Shown in pieces: positions 43,724 through 53,635 of a DNA stretch of 64,000 nucleotides. The DNA is from an uncultured Ignavibacteriota bacterium (GTDB lineage: Bacteria > Bacteroidota > Ignavibacteria > Palsa-1295). Position 1 is the stretch's first letter, and each line of letters opens with the position of its first letter. Below the pieces are notes generated by a model. That model had not been told where the DNA came from. It worked only from the letters and a program-made list of their open reading frames with translations, and searched no databases. Made by a program: the position numbers and the translations under genes. The DNA lies in assembly GCA_903900335.1 (NCBI GenBank), contig CAIUMP010000004.1:124001-188000 (forward strand), given 5' to 3'.

Positions 43724-44656
43724 CTACATACCGACAGCTTCGTGATCGTGCAACTGTCCTAGGTTAATTTCGGTCATGCCATCCTCTGAAGTCCGAAGAA
43801 TCCCCTTGAACTTACGGCCATAGAGCACCTCCTTATGTTTGTAAGACATACGTGTGTGCACGTTCTGCGAAAAGGTGTCGTCGAAGGCCTTCATGATAAT
43901 GAGAAACTCGGCGTCCGAGTGATCCAACTGCTCCTTGGTCACGCCCCACAGCGGGCTGGATTGTGTGATCGGATGCACCACCGTCCAACTCAGATGAAAG
44001 AAACTGAGTTTCTGCCGCTCCAACTCAAGTTCGTAAAAGCGGCGGACACGCTTGCCAGTGCCGTCATCTTCCAATCGCACCATCGTGAATACTGCCTCGA
44101 TGTCAATAAGCTGATTTGTGCGCTCATTCGCGACTCGGAACATGAGTGCGGTGTGGTCTTGGTAGGGTGCGACCAGCGCGTGTTCTGAGAACATGATGCG
44201 TGCAACCGGACGCGAAAATCGCCCATAGAGCAAGCCGGTGGCGAATGCAAAAGACAATAGACCAGCAAGCGACTCCAAAGCTGCCGTCGCGTTCGCACCA
44301 ACCCCCATTGGTGAAATGCGCCCATAGCCAACTGTTGTGAATGTCTGGGTACTGAAGAAAAAAGAATCAAGATAGCGCTGTGTGAGCGAATGTGACTCCA
44401 TCCCGGCAAAGCCATCTACCCCGAGCGCCAGATAGATCAACCCAAATACCGCGTTGATCGCAACGTAGCCAATGAAGAGGAACAGGTTGAACTTCCACCA
44501 CGGTATCAATATCAAGTAGTGGTACGCACTGAACCAGCGCTGGAAGGGCAGCCCTTTGCGGCGGATGTTGAAGCTTCCATCCCGGTTGAGTAGCCGGGTA
44601 CGTGCTTCCGCGGCTTTTCCGCCAAAACCGAGATCCTGAAAACGCTGATTAGCCAA
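43724..44656 (-). CDS. Inward-rectifier potassium channel (KirBac-like)
   Basis: A 310-residue Kir channel homologue. It has a slide-helix region (KGLPFQRWFSAYHYLILIPWW), TM1 at about 56-77, a pore helix leading to the selectivity filter TTVGYG (107-112), and TM2 at about 125-147 with gating glycine and alanine residues. A C-terminal immunoglobulin-like cytoplasmic domain follows (ALMFRVANERTNQLIDIEAVF). It would conduct K+ across the inner membrane as a tetramer. Length and motif order match KirBac proteins. It stands alone between a lipoprotein pair and a long gap. Confidence 0.92.
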   Translation of the reverse strand: MANQRFQDLGFGGKAAEARTRLLNRDGSFNIRRKGLPFQRWFSAYHYLILIPWWKFNLFLFIGYVAINAVFGLIYLALGVDGFAGMESHSLTQRYLDSFFFSTQTFTTVGYGRISPMGVGANATAALESLAGLLSFAFATGLLYGRFSRPVARIMFSEHALVAPYQDHTALMFRVANERTNQLIDIEAVFTMVRLEDDGTGKRVRRFYELELERQKLSFFHLSWTVVHPITQSSPLWGVTKEQLDHSDAEFLIIMKAFDDTFSQNVHTRMSYKHKEVLYGRKFKGILRTSEDGMTEINLGQLHDHEAVGM

Positions 44657-44884
44657 TTGCGAGACGACAAGTTAGTGATGAGCTATTAAAGGGGAGACAC
44701 GACACTTTAATTTCACTAAAAAAAGCCAGTCATGTATAAGAGGGATTTCGAGGACATAAGTCGTAACCAAATCTAAAAACAGTTGAAATTCCTCGTGGAA
44801 TGCTAAGCCTCTAATATTAGCGGTCTTACTGTGCCCGGATGTCCCCGTGAGCGTGAGTGACTGCGCCCCCCTGCCAAGCGGTTA

Positions 44885-45733
44885 TCATGAGGCGTAGAGA
44901 CCGGGTGTGTGCCCGCTCAAGTCAAGTGTCATTGTGTGACTTCCCACTGCTAATCCGTTAACAAGAGGGAAGGATCGAACTATGCTCTCCGGTGTAATAT
45001 GCAAATCAAGTTGCAAGGAATCTACGGGCTGAGATGCAACAAAAGTGAACACTGCATAGCTCGTGGAACCACTCACCGGGTTTGGATTCGCAGCGAGTAA
45101 TCGGAAACTTGGACTTCCTTGCCAGTCACCGTCATCCGGACGATCGAACGTATTGATCGGGTTGGGTGCACTCTCGACGGTGTAGATATAGCCTCGGTAG
45201 CGGCTTGCGAAGGGGACGGAATCGAACCGGGCATTAATGCTTTGAAATATGGAGTCGTTCATTGTGGCCACTTGCAAAGTGTACGAAAGCACCTTGTGCT
45301 CGAATTTCTGATTGATTCGGACGACGTTCGTAGTGTCTAGTATAATCGAAGCATTCGGTTGGAGTATCCCGAGATCGAGCGTGTTAGAAGACCACAAAAG
45401 CCCTTGAATCGATGCAGTTTGCTTGTTCGCTTGCATTTCGCGTGCAGCAGAATCATCGAGTATTTCCCATGCAGCCTTCAGGTGCTGAGGGGCGCTAGAG
45501 GCGTTCGTCACCGTGATGCTCCGATGAAAGTCGAAGTAAACGAATGAATCTAGACCGTCAACAGTATCGAGGATAATGCCAGGCCACTTTGTGCCGCCCG
45601 CGACGAGGTAGCCGAACTGTGTGCTCTTCGAGAATGAGACCAAAGGGGATGTTAAAGCGGCAGGTTGAGTCGAGCTTTTGCAGCCCCCAAGTATTCCAAT
45701 AACCACGAGAAGCCCGATGGCTGATCTACGCAT
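44885..45733 (-). CDS. Lipoprotein with truncated sorting-like C-terminus
   Basis: A 282-residue protein with lipobox GILGGC (Cys18). Residues 25-200 are an unrecognised beta-rich domain. The end, from ANPNPVSGSTSYAVF to LDLSGHTPGLYAS, looks like the start of a FlgD/T9SS-like sorting fold that stops abruptly after GLYA. A -1 frame continues from that point for about 20 codons with a plausible final strand (LMITAWQGG) to a stop at 44826, so a one-base loss may have truncated it. A lipoprotein with a sorting-like end is itself odd. Function unknown. Confidence 0.7.
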   Translation of the reverse strand: MRRSAIGLLVVIGILGGCKSSTQPAALTSPLVSFSKSTQFGYLVAGGTKWPGIILDTVDGLDSFVYFDFHRSITVTNASSAPQHLKAAWEILDDSAAREMQANKQTASIQGLLWSSNTLDLGILQPNASIILDTTNVVRINQKFEHKVLSYTLQVATMNDSIFQSINARFDSVPFASRYRGYIYTVESAPNPINTFDRPDDGDWQGSPSFRLLAANPNPVSGSTSYAVFTFVASQPVDSLQLDLHITPESIVRSFPLVNGLAVGSHTMTLDLSGHTPGLYAS

Positions 45734-45808
45734 AACCCGGAAATGTTAATTCAGTCTCAATTGCCCGCACGGAATATTCTAATCGCTACGGCTCTCTTTC
45801 AGGCAAAG

Positions 45809-47083
45809 TTACACGGGCATCCGCATCCGAAATGTCGTTCCCTTCCCCGGCGCAGATTCCTTCACGAACAGCTTCCCGTGATGATACTCTTGCACGATGC
45901 GTCGCGCCAGCGATAACCCTAGCCCCCAGCCACGCTTCTTTGTCGAATACCCCGGTCGGAAGACATCGTTCTTCTTGCGGAGCGCGATACCCTTGCCGTT
46001 GTCCGTAACATCTAGAAGTACTTCATCGCGACGAGGAGAGTAGTGGATATGGATCCCGATCGTCCCTTCGTTTCCTTCGATCGCCTCGTACGCATTCTTG
46101 ATGAGATTCTCCATCACCCATTCAAATAGCTCGCGATTGAGTCGCAACATGATCTCATCCTCCTCGCTTTCGAGCGACAGAATGATATTCTTTCGGAGCT
46201 TCGGCATTCTTCCTTCAAAGTAGTTCATTACCTCCGCCGTAGTGCTGACCACATTGAGCGGTTTGAGATCAGGTATGGAGCCGATCTTCGAGAATCGAAC
46301 TGCGATGCGGTTGAGACGTTCTATGTCCCTATCAATTTCACCAGCGATCTTTTCCACCTCCGCTGGTTGGTCGGATGAGAGACGTAAGAACTCCGCCCAT
46401 CCCAGCAGCGATGATAGCGGTGTTCCAAGTTGGTGTGCTGTCTCCTTCGCCATACCTACCCAGATATTTGACTGCTCACTTCGCTTGAGATAACTGAAGC
46501 TGAGATACCCAATGAAGACGATGACAGCGCCAAGAAAGAGCTGAATGAATGGCAACGATTCGATCTTCGTCAGGACCAGGCTATTGCCATAGTGAATGTA
46601 TGCAGTAATGGTAGTCTTCTTTGTTGCCGGATCAGTGTAATAGACCGGAACAGGTTTGTATGATGCATCCATGTCACGCATCTGCTCCCGGAGAAAGGAA
46701 ACTTGATGTGTGCTGTCGAGCGTGGAGTCATACGGAACATTCAAGTTGTACTTCCGAAAGTGCTTCACGGAAGGCACATCGCGGCTATCCGTCTGGATCA
46801 CTGGTACTTCGCTCGATTGCGTGTAATGCGTGATCATCTGATAGAGCGAGTCGTCCGGCGGGGGATCGGCGTTCACATAATACTTTATCGACTCGGAGAA
46901 CAACTTGGCAACACGATACTCCCGCTGACGCAATTGCTCCACAAGCTGATGCGCATAAAAGAGTGTGCCGAGCACGAGGATGACCGAGGTCATCAGCAGG
47001 GCCAGCTTGATATTGGCCGAACGAGGCAACCGAGACGAACTCCCACGTAGGATTCGAGTTTCAACCCGCTTGTGCGTCTTCAT
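45809..47083 (-). CDS. Sensor histidine kinase, orphan
   Basis: About 424 residues from the ATG at 47083, chosen because AGAGGG lies close upstream; an ATG at 47119 adds 12 residues without such a site. Two membrane segments (about 24-45 and 175-195) enclose a periplasmic sensor region of about 130 residues that I do not recognise. The HisKA motif is KETAHQLGTPLSSLLGW with the phospho-accepting His. The ATPase has the N box ENLIKNAYEA, G1 DNGKGI, and G2 GWGLGLSLARRI. No response regulator gene is adjacent, so its partner lies elsewhere. Confidence 0.9.
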   Translation of the reverse strand: MKTHKRVETRILRGSSSRLPRSANIKLALLMTSVILVLGTLFYAHQLVEQLRQREYRVAKLFSESIKYYVNADPPPDDSLYQMITHYTQSSEVPVIQTDSRDVPSVKHFRKYNLNVPYDSTLDSTHQVSFLREQMRDMDASYKPVPVYYTDPATKKTTITAYIHYGNSLVLTKIESLPFIQLFLGAVIVFIGYLSFSYLKRSEQSNIWVGMAKETAHQLGTPLSSLLGWAEFLRLSSDQPAEVEKIAGEIDRDIERLNRIAVRFSKIGSIPDLKPLNVVSTTAEVMNYFEGRMPKLRKNIILSLESEEDEIMLRLNRELFEWVMENLIKNAYEAIEGNEGTIGIHIHYSPRRDEVLLDVTDNGKGIALRKKNDVFRPGYSTKKRGWGLGLSLARRIVQEYHHGKLFVKESAPGKGTTFRMRMPV

Positions 47084-47363
47084 CGGTCCCTCTTGATGCT
47101 GTGATAGCGGATTTGACATGTCGGACTGTCAACGCCGGGGAAGTTGTGGCGGTTCAGGCAACAGTGATCGGTGTACCGCGATCGATCCGATTGAATTGCA
47201 ATAACTTGGCGGTGTAAATCGACGTAGAAAACGAATTTCCGCAAAGCCTAAGTCTCTACCAAGTGCTAACGAAACATTTGCACACGATCGCATCGTTGAA
47301 GTTCTACGTGAATTCACCAGGTTCCTAGTTCGATCACCACCAAGGATTAACCAAGCAATTACC

Positions 47364-48731
47364 GTGTCCGAAGGACCTCCACCGCTACTCGATTTCGCCC
47401 AGTCATTGCTTCATGAGAAGCGCTTTGCGGAGGCAGAGCACACCTTCCGTGCCATCTGTCAACATTGGCCAGGAGAATCCATCGGCTACAACGGCCTTGG
47501 TCTCGCGCTCGAAGGGCTCTCACGCACTACGGAAGCGAGCGAATCCTTCAGGCATGCGATTCGCGCTGGAACAGACCCAGCCGCAGGATGGAATAATCTT
47601 GGCCATCTTCATTGGGTTGAAGGCAGACTGGAGGAGGCTGCTGAGGCATTCCAGGCCGCCGTTGCGATTCGTCCGGATTTCACGACAGCGCTACTTAACC
47701 TCGCGCACCTGCATGAGGAAAGGATGGAGACCGACGCGGCTCTTGATGCTTTCGAACGCGTGCTCTACTACAAACCGGGGGACTCGGAGGCCAATTGGAA
47801 TCGGGCGTTGCACCAGTTACTCCGTGGTGACTACCACTCCGGATTTCTTGGCTACGAGTGGCGCTGGGTAGCAGGCAACAGACCCGAACGTGCATTTACC
47901 CAGGCCCGCTGGGACGGATTCCCGATCGAAGGCAAAACAATCCTGTTGCACGCTGAACAAGGCTCTGGTGACACCATTCAATTTGCTCGCTTTGCAGATT
48001 TGGTCGCTCGACGGGGTGCAAAGGTGATTCTTGAATGCCCACGAGGACTTGTTCAGGTATTGAAAGGAGTAGCCGGTGTCTCGCAGATAATAGCCGCTGG
48101 TGACGGCCTTCCACCATTCGATACCCACTGCCCACTGCTCAGTCTTCCGTGGGCATTGCGGCTGGGATTGGACGGAATACCCGCATCAGTACCGTATCTC
48201 CATGCTGACCAATCCCTTTCCCAGGTTTGGCAAGATCGGCTCGCAGAGTATAAGGACGAAATCCGTATCGGGATAGTCTGGGCTGGGGACCCACAGCATC
48301 CTCGGGATTCCAGTCGGTCAACTACGTCGGAAGGATTTGAGCGGATAGCAAATATTCCAGGAGTGCGCCTCTTCAGTCTTCAAAAGAACAAAGGTGGCAA
48401 CCCTTTACTTCTGAATCCCAACGTTGTCGATTGCACACCCGAACTTGACGATTATTCTGATACCGCCGCACTCATCAGCCAGTTGGATCTGGTGATTTCA
48501 GTGGATACTTCCATTGCCCATCTTGCTGGCGCGCTAGGCCGTCCGGTGTGGACGATGTTACCCTACTTCCCAGACTGGCGTTGGATGCTCGATCGGGAGG
48601 ACTCGCCTTGGTATCCCAGCATGAGGCTATTTCGGCAAACTTCTCGTGGTGACTGGTCTTCAGTCTTCGACCGGATCTACGCCGAAGTTGTGCAACTTCA
48701 AAGCTTGGGGATCAGTCGCCAGCCGGTTTGA
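47364..48731 (+). CDS. TPR protein with glycosyltransferase family 9-like domain
   Basis: About 455 residues from a GTG start at 47364. The first ~150 residues are TPR units (AEHTFRAICQHWPGESIGYNGLGLALEG, AAGWNNLGHLHWVEGRLEEAAEAFQAAVAIRPDF, ALDAFERVLYYKPGDSEANWNRAL). GYEWRW links to a GT-B-type domain with ILLHAEQGSGDTIQFARF, IGIVWAGDPQHPRDSSRS and the C-terminal LDLVISVDTSIAHLAGALGRPVWTMLPYFPDWRWML, the donor-site region seen in heptosyltransferase-like proteins. This TPR-GT layout is common in bacterial genomes, but the substrate is unknown. Its end overlaps the convergent cupin gene by 20 bases. Confidence 0.85.
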   Translation: MSEGPPPLLDFAQSLLHEKRFAEAEHTFRAICQHWPGESIGYNGLGLALEGLSRTTEASESFRHAIRAGTDPAAGWNNLGHLHWVEGRLEEAAEAFQAAVAIRPDFTTALLNLAHLHEERMETDAALDAFERVLYYKPGDSEANWNRALHQLLRGDYHSGFLGYEWRWVAGNRPERAFTQARWDGFPIEGKTILLHAEQGSGDTIQFARFADLVARRGAKVILECPRGLVQVLKGVAGVSQIIAAGDGLPPFDTHCPLLSLPWALRLGLDGIPASVPYLHADQSLSQVWQDRLAEYKDEIRIGIVWAGDPQHPRDSSRSTTSEGFERIANIPGVRLFSLQKNKGGNPLLLNPNVVDCTPELDDYSDTAALISQLDLVISVDTSIAHLAGALGRPVWTMLPYFPDWRWMLDREDSPWYPSMRLFRQTSRGDWSSVFDRIYAEVVQLQSLGISRQPV

Positions 48732-49080
48732 TACCCGCATTCTCTACCATCAGCATCACCACCTGTTCAGGAGCGCGGGTTCGGTGCATGACCCCTTTAG
48801 GCACGGTCACACCCTGATTCGGTCCGAGTTCGAAAGTCTTCTCCTCGGTGTCTACGAGCAGATTACCAGACAAGACAAAGAACAGCTCGTCATCATTGTC
48901 ATGTTTATGCCAATGGAATTCCCCTTGGATGATCCCAACCCGTAGCACACTATCATTGATCTTCGTCAAGGTCTGGTTGAACCACTTCTCGCTGTTCTTC
49001 GCGATGACATCGTTCACGTCGATCGTTTCCAGCGGCGGATACTTGATGTCGAGATTAAAGTTGTAATTTGGGCTTTCCAT
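48712..49080 (-). CDS. Cupin-domain protein
   Basis: About 122 residues from the ATG at 49080 (MESPNYNFNLD). One cupin barrel: first motif GEFHWHKHDNDDELFFVLSG supplies two His, a Glu and the glycine turn, and the second motif VPKGVMHRTRAPEQVVM gives the last His. It is cytoplasmic and probably binds a divalent metal. Family members span dioxygenases, isomerases and small-molecule sensors, so the reaction is not predictable. It lies 93 bp downstream of nothing on its own strand; gap follows with a separate promoter likely. Confidence 0.85.
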   Translation of the reverse strand: MESPNYNFNLDIKYPPLETIDVNDVIAKNSEKWFNQTLTKINDSVLRVGIIQGEFHWHKHDNDDELFFVLSGNLLVDTEEKTFELGPNQGVTVPKGVMHRTRAPEQVVMLMVENAGIKPAGD

Positions 49081-49172
49081 AATGAGGCAAAGGTGACAAG
49101 GTTTGGTGGAGAGGATCGACGGAAAGAATCGAGTGGAGCGAATAAATATTCGCTCCACTCAAACGTGCAGAA

Positions 49173-50201
<1,029 letters not shown>

Positions 50202-50234
50202 CTACTACGGAGGACCATCCCCATAAGATTCTCA

Positions 50235-50242
50235 CAAAAATA
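50235..50242 (-). promoter_or_regulatory. Possible -7 element of the gap promoter
   Basis: Read on the minus strand this is TATTTTTG, an exact match to the Bacteroidota -7 consensus TAnnTTTG, 55 bases before the GAPDH start. No TTG is found at the -33 spacing, so the assignment is tentative. Confidence 0.35.
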
Positions 50243-50338
50243 CGGACAATTTCCTGGCCACTCCTGCCTTTCCCTACCACCCATCCTACCTTTTCACGCG
50301 GACAAAACGCAATCTACGCCAAAATCATGTTGGGTGTG

Positions 50339-50357
50339 TCAATTCATAATTCATGAA
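50339..50357. repeat. CATAATT short tandem motif
   Basis: TCAATTCATAATTCATGAA in the gap between gap and the next cargo gene, the same unit as at 13789-13818 and 29840-29859. Confidence 0.45.
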
Positions 50358-50491
50358 CTTCTCATATAAATCAACAACTTACAGCTCTTTGTCTATAAGA
50401 CAGAAAGCGCTTTCCATAAATTTTTTGCGGTTCCCGAACCGACCAGGAATTCGGTAGAAACCCGAAAATTTCTACCCATCTCCCCGTGTAG

Positions 50492-50509
50492 CACAGACTT
50501 TAGTCTGTG
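50492..50509. repeat. CACAGACT-TT-AGTCTGTG palindrome
   Basis: An 8-bp-arm palindrome within GTAGCACAGACTTTAGTCTG. Palindromes of this form occur as dispersed repeats in other genomes; only one copy was found here. Confidence 0.5.
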
Positions 50510-50592
50510 ACCCAGCAGCACCCGCAGGAATCAGGAACCATGCAACCAGTAATATGAACACAAATTAATGGACAACTTCCCATTTCCCGCCG

Positions 50593-50600
50593 TATCTTTG
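50593..50600 (+). promoter_or_regulatory. Isolated TAtcTTTG (-7-like) element
   Basis: TATCTTTG matches the Bacteroidota -7 consensus, but no TTG lies at the usual -33 distance. It points into a region with mutually exclusive hairpins (50631-50660) and a GGATAGC hairpin (50698-50716), 325 bp before the next annotated start. Confidence 0.3.
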
Positions 50601-50924
50601 TCCCACGCAGTTCCCTTCTCGCCGCGCGATACACTGCACGGCAGTGGTGCAATGCCACTCGTTCTTGTCAAACTTCTCGTTCTTCGATCTCTTCTCTGGA
50701 TAGCGCTTGGCTATCCGTTTCGTTACAATTAGCGCCCGGACGTTTCACGGCAGAATAGACATCGCCATGTGTGAAGCGCTCGGTTTTTCATTCATGTTCG
50801 AGAAAGAGATGTAGGTTGAATTTATGATACCCACCGTAAGACCCCACGGTTTCCATAGTACGCAAGGTCTCACCGATCACGGCTTGTAGGTCGCGGTGTT
50901 AGAATAGACACGAAATGGATAGGT

Positions 50925-51890
50925 ATGAAAGCAAACACGTATTTCGCGATAGCAGCATTTAGCGTTGTTACGCTGTGCGGAATAATGACGATCTCCGCGC
51001 AATGCCCACCAAGTCGAGCAAGGATGTTCGACCTACGCACTTCCTTCGAATGTGGCGGTGGTTTTGCCAGACCAAGTGGTAAAGGCAAGCTTACTCCATT
51101 GAGTGGTGACCGACATCCTAACCCTGTAAAAACAACCGACCCCACTTGGCTCTATTGGGAAGCTGAGTTATGGGATGGAATTGACGAACATAAAGCACTG
51201 GATACAATGAGGTTATTTGTGGAGAGATATCCTCACGATAACTACGCATCGGATGGAATCGGAAAAACGAATGATTTTGTAAATCAAATTGCGAACACAG
51301 GTAAGGAAATTCTGCAGGGGCCTTGGATCGACCAATACAATTGGCTGACTAGTATCTATTCGCTAGATACCACTGCGGACTTTACTTCGGAGGTCATTAC
51401 CGACATGTCACAGTGTGCATTGAATTTCGACCGTAACTTGGCGGCGAACATCATGTATAACTACATGCTCTTATTCCGTGAAGCTGGCGATATCTCTTTT
51501 GCATCGCAATGCATCGGTGAAATTCGCAAAGACCAAAAGCTAAGGGGCGAAGATACAGCTGCTTGGTGGGTGATGCCAATACCGCCTAAACCTTTCGGAT
51601 CTGGAGTGGTTGGTGTGACAGCACCGCCTTCCTTGGTTAACCTCTCCGTCATCCCCAACCCCGCAGACAAATCCCTTGCGGCGTTTGTGGAGGCACCGTT
51701 CGCGGCACCCGCCACGCTCGCCATTTACGATGCGTTGGGCCGCGAAGTGGAGCGGCTACCGGAGTCTCGCCTTCAAATGGGCCACAACCGCTTAGACTTC
51801 GACTGCACTTCACTTCCGGCGGGAAGCTACTATTTGCGGCTTTCTACTGGCGGTACGGTGAAGACGGTGAGGGTTGCAATTGAACACTAA
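50925..51890 (+). CDS. Secreted protein with T9SS sorting domain, paralogue 1
   Basis: A 321-residue protein with a signal peptide ending ISA-Q near residue 25. The mature part has a domain shared with the next gene: LYWEAELWDGIDEHKALDTMRLFVERYPH, then WIDQYNWLTSIYSLDTTADF and NFDRNLAANIMYNYMLLF, mostly helical and TPR-like. A Pro-rich linker leads to a T9SS type A sorting domain of about 80 residues (VIPNPADKSLAAFVE to the end) with LPAGSYYLRLS. It is probably exported by T9SS and surface-bound. The next gene starts 2 bases after its stop. Confidence 0.83.
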   Translation: MKANTYFAIAAFSVVTLCGIMTISAQCPPSRARMFDLRTSFECGGGFARPSGKGKLTPLSGDRHPNPVKTTDPTWLYWEAELWDGIDEHKALDTMRLFVERYPHDNYASDGIGKTNDFVNQIANTGKEILQGPWIDQYNWLTSIYSLDTTADFTSEVITDMSQCALNFDRNLAANIMYNYMLLFREAGDISFASQCIGEIRKDQKLRGEDTAAWWVMPIPPKPFGSGVVGVTAPPSLVNLSVIPNPADKSLAAFVEAPFAAPATLAIYDALGREVERLPESRLQMGHNRLDFDCTSLPAGSYYLRLSTGGTVKTVRVAIEH

Positions 51891-51891
51891 G

Positions 51892-53634
51892 ATGATATTA
51901 CTACTATCGTTACTCATTTGTGTGCCGGGAAGTCCGCCAGTGGCGGGCTTCCCGGCTGCGGATGCCTTCAACGTCGCAGACCAGCATCGCCTCATGGTCG
52001 ATTACAACCATTTCTTTAATCACGTTGGGGAGCCGACGAGCGAAGACCCGCTGTGGGATCCGAACTCGATTGCGATAGAGTCGATGTACGGCTCGAACAT
52101 CGATGCAACGGGAAATCAGTTTAGCGCGTATGAGCTGGACATCGTTCGCGATGCAGTACAACCTACAAACGCGTTCCTTTGCTCGAACGACATGGAACAA
52201 GCGGATGTGTGTCAAATTCGTGGTCTTGGTATCGTTGACCAAGGTGTTAACTTCGCGACAACCCACACGTTCGCGAAGCTCAACACTTCCTACAAACTCG
52301 ATACGGCGTACGTGGCAAAAAACTTCACAGCGAGTACGCTAATCGAGAATAAATTTAATCATGGGAATGTCGGTGCTAAGTTTCAGGATCAATGCGCAAC
52401 AGTTCTGTACGGATCGCATACAGGAAGTGACATCCCTGGCTACGCTGGGTTCAATCACTTTGAGAATAACTCGGTAGCTGTCGTGCTGCGTGATGACGGG
52501 ATATTTAATGCACAACCCATGTTCGGGCGGTTGTGCGGTAATCATATTGATGCCGGTGTTTACGGAGAGAACACCTTCGCAACAAGTGGTGGCCTTTACT
52601 TTCGATGCGAGAATCCACCGACTGGTGCGAACTATCCGCTCCTCAATGCGCTGTCGGAGAATCACTGGTCTCCCGGTATTCCTACGCTAGCATATTGTGT
52701 TATCCCTGCATTAACCACCCCCTTTGATCGCGTTCTATACGCGAATGTCAGTGATGGAAGCGCAAGTGATCCGGATTTTAGTTGCGGAGGAGGATTCATT
52801 GCGGGCAAATCAAAGAGCGCACCGCAAGGTTTACTCTTTTCAACGAACCCATGTGACCCTTCCGACACCGACTACCTCTTTTTTGAGGCAATGGCATGGG
52901 ACGGAATAGATGATCAAAAGGCGCTTGATACAATGAGGCTTTTTGTTGAGCGATTCCCAAACTATTGGATTCAGAATGAAAATGTTCTAGCCATTGAGCA
53001 CACTGTAGGTTTTGCTGCGTCGGTAGCCCAGAAGGACACCTTTTATGTCGTCCAGGACTGGATAGATGAGTACAATTGGCTTGCTAGTGTCTACTCCGCA
53101 AATACGGACACTAGCTTATGGGGTCGCCGCTTTCGGTCAACCGTTCTGGTTGCGATGGCCTCTTCGGAGACTTACTTTGATCGTAATAGAGCTGCCAACC
53201 TCTTCTGGAACGCAGAGCAACTCTTCCCGAATATCAAGAGCTCCTGCGACGATGCGATCAATCAGATTCGTACGCATCAAAAGCAAATACCGGAGGACAC
53301 TACAGCATGGCACAAAATCCAGATACCACCGTTGCCGTATGGCGCTTTTGCGGTGCCGGGAACAAGTGTGCCGTCAGTCGTGAGCCTCTCCGTCGTCCCC
53401 AACCCCGCAGACAAATCCCTCGCGGCGTTTGTGGAGTCGCCGTTCGCTGCACCCGCCACGCTCGCCATCTACGATGCGTTGGGCCGTGAGGTGCAGCGGC
53501 TGCCAGAGTCTCGTCTGCAAATGGGCCACAACCGCTTAGACTTCGACTGCACTTCACTTCCGGCGGGAAGCTACTATTTGCGGCTTTCTACTGGCGGTAC
53601 GGTGAAGACTTTGAGAATTACAATCGAACATTAA
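51892..53634 (+). CDS. Secreted protein with T9SS sorting domain, paralogue 2
   Basis: About 580 residues from the ATG at 51892, one base after the upstream stop; an earlier TTG at 51874 lies inside the previous gene. The leader (MILLLSLLICVPGSPPVAGF) is built partly from a palindromic repeat. Residues 25-300 are an extra N-terminal region with short turns that could be a right-handed beta-helix. The rest matches paralogue 1: FFEAMAWDGIDDQKALDTMRLFVERFPN, WIDEYNWLASVYSANTDTS and FDRNRAANLFWN, then a T9SS type A sorting domain. A 92-base exact match (51774-51865 and 53518-53609) joins the two sorting domains. Function unknown. Confidence 0.82.
   Translation: MILLLSLLICVPGSPPVAGFPAADAFNVADQHRLMVDYNHFFNHVGEPTSEDPLWDPNSIAIESMYGSNIDATGNQFSAYELDIVRDAVQPTNAFLCSNDMEQADVCQIRGLGIVDQGVNFATTHTFAKLNTSYKLDTAYVAKNFTASTLIENKFNHGNVGAKFQDQCATVLYGSHTGSDIPGYAGFNHFENNSVAVVLRDDGIFNAQPMFGRLCGNHIDAGVYGENTFATSGGLYFRCENPPTGANYPLLNALSENHWSPGIPTLAYCVIPALTTPFDRVLYANVSDGSASDPDFSCGGGFIAGKSKSAPQGLLFSTNPCDPSDTDYLFFEAMAWDGIDDQKALDTMRLFVERFPNYWIQNENVLAIEHTVGFAASVAQKDTFYVVQDWIDEYNWLASVYSANTDTSLWGRRFRSTVLVAMASSETYFDRNRAANLFWNAEQLFPNIKSSCDDAINQIRTHQKQIPEDTTAWHKIQIPPLPYGAFAVPGTSVPSVVSLSVVPNPADKSLAAFVESPFAAPATLAIYDALGREVQRLPESRLQMGHNRLDFDCTSLPAGSYYLRLSTGGTVKTLRITIEH
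51924..51956. repeat. AAGTCCGCC palindrome within the signal-peptide codons of paralogue 2
   Basis: Arms at 51924-51938 and 51942-51956 pair with 14 Watson-Crick pairs and one G-U around AGT. It encodes part of the leader of the downstream protein, and it resembles the palindrome at 53666-53696. It lies about 34 bp after the stop of paralogue 1. Confidence 0.7.
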
Positions 53635-53635
53635 G

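Noticed and set aside
50652-50732. Small hydrophobic peptide gene (26 codons)
   Set aside because: It has no ribosome-binding site, no known homologue that I recognise, and lies in a region of hairpins; mentioned only as part of the possible RNA element.
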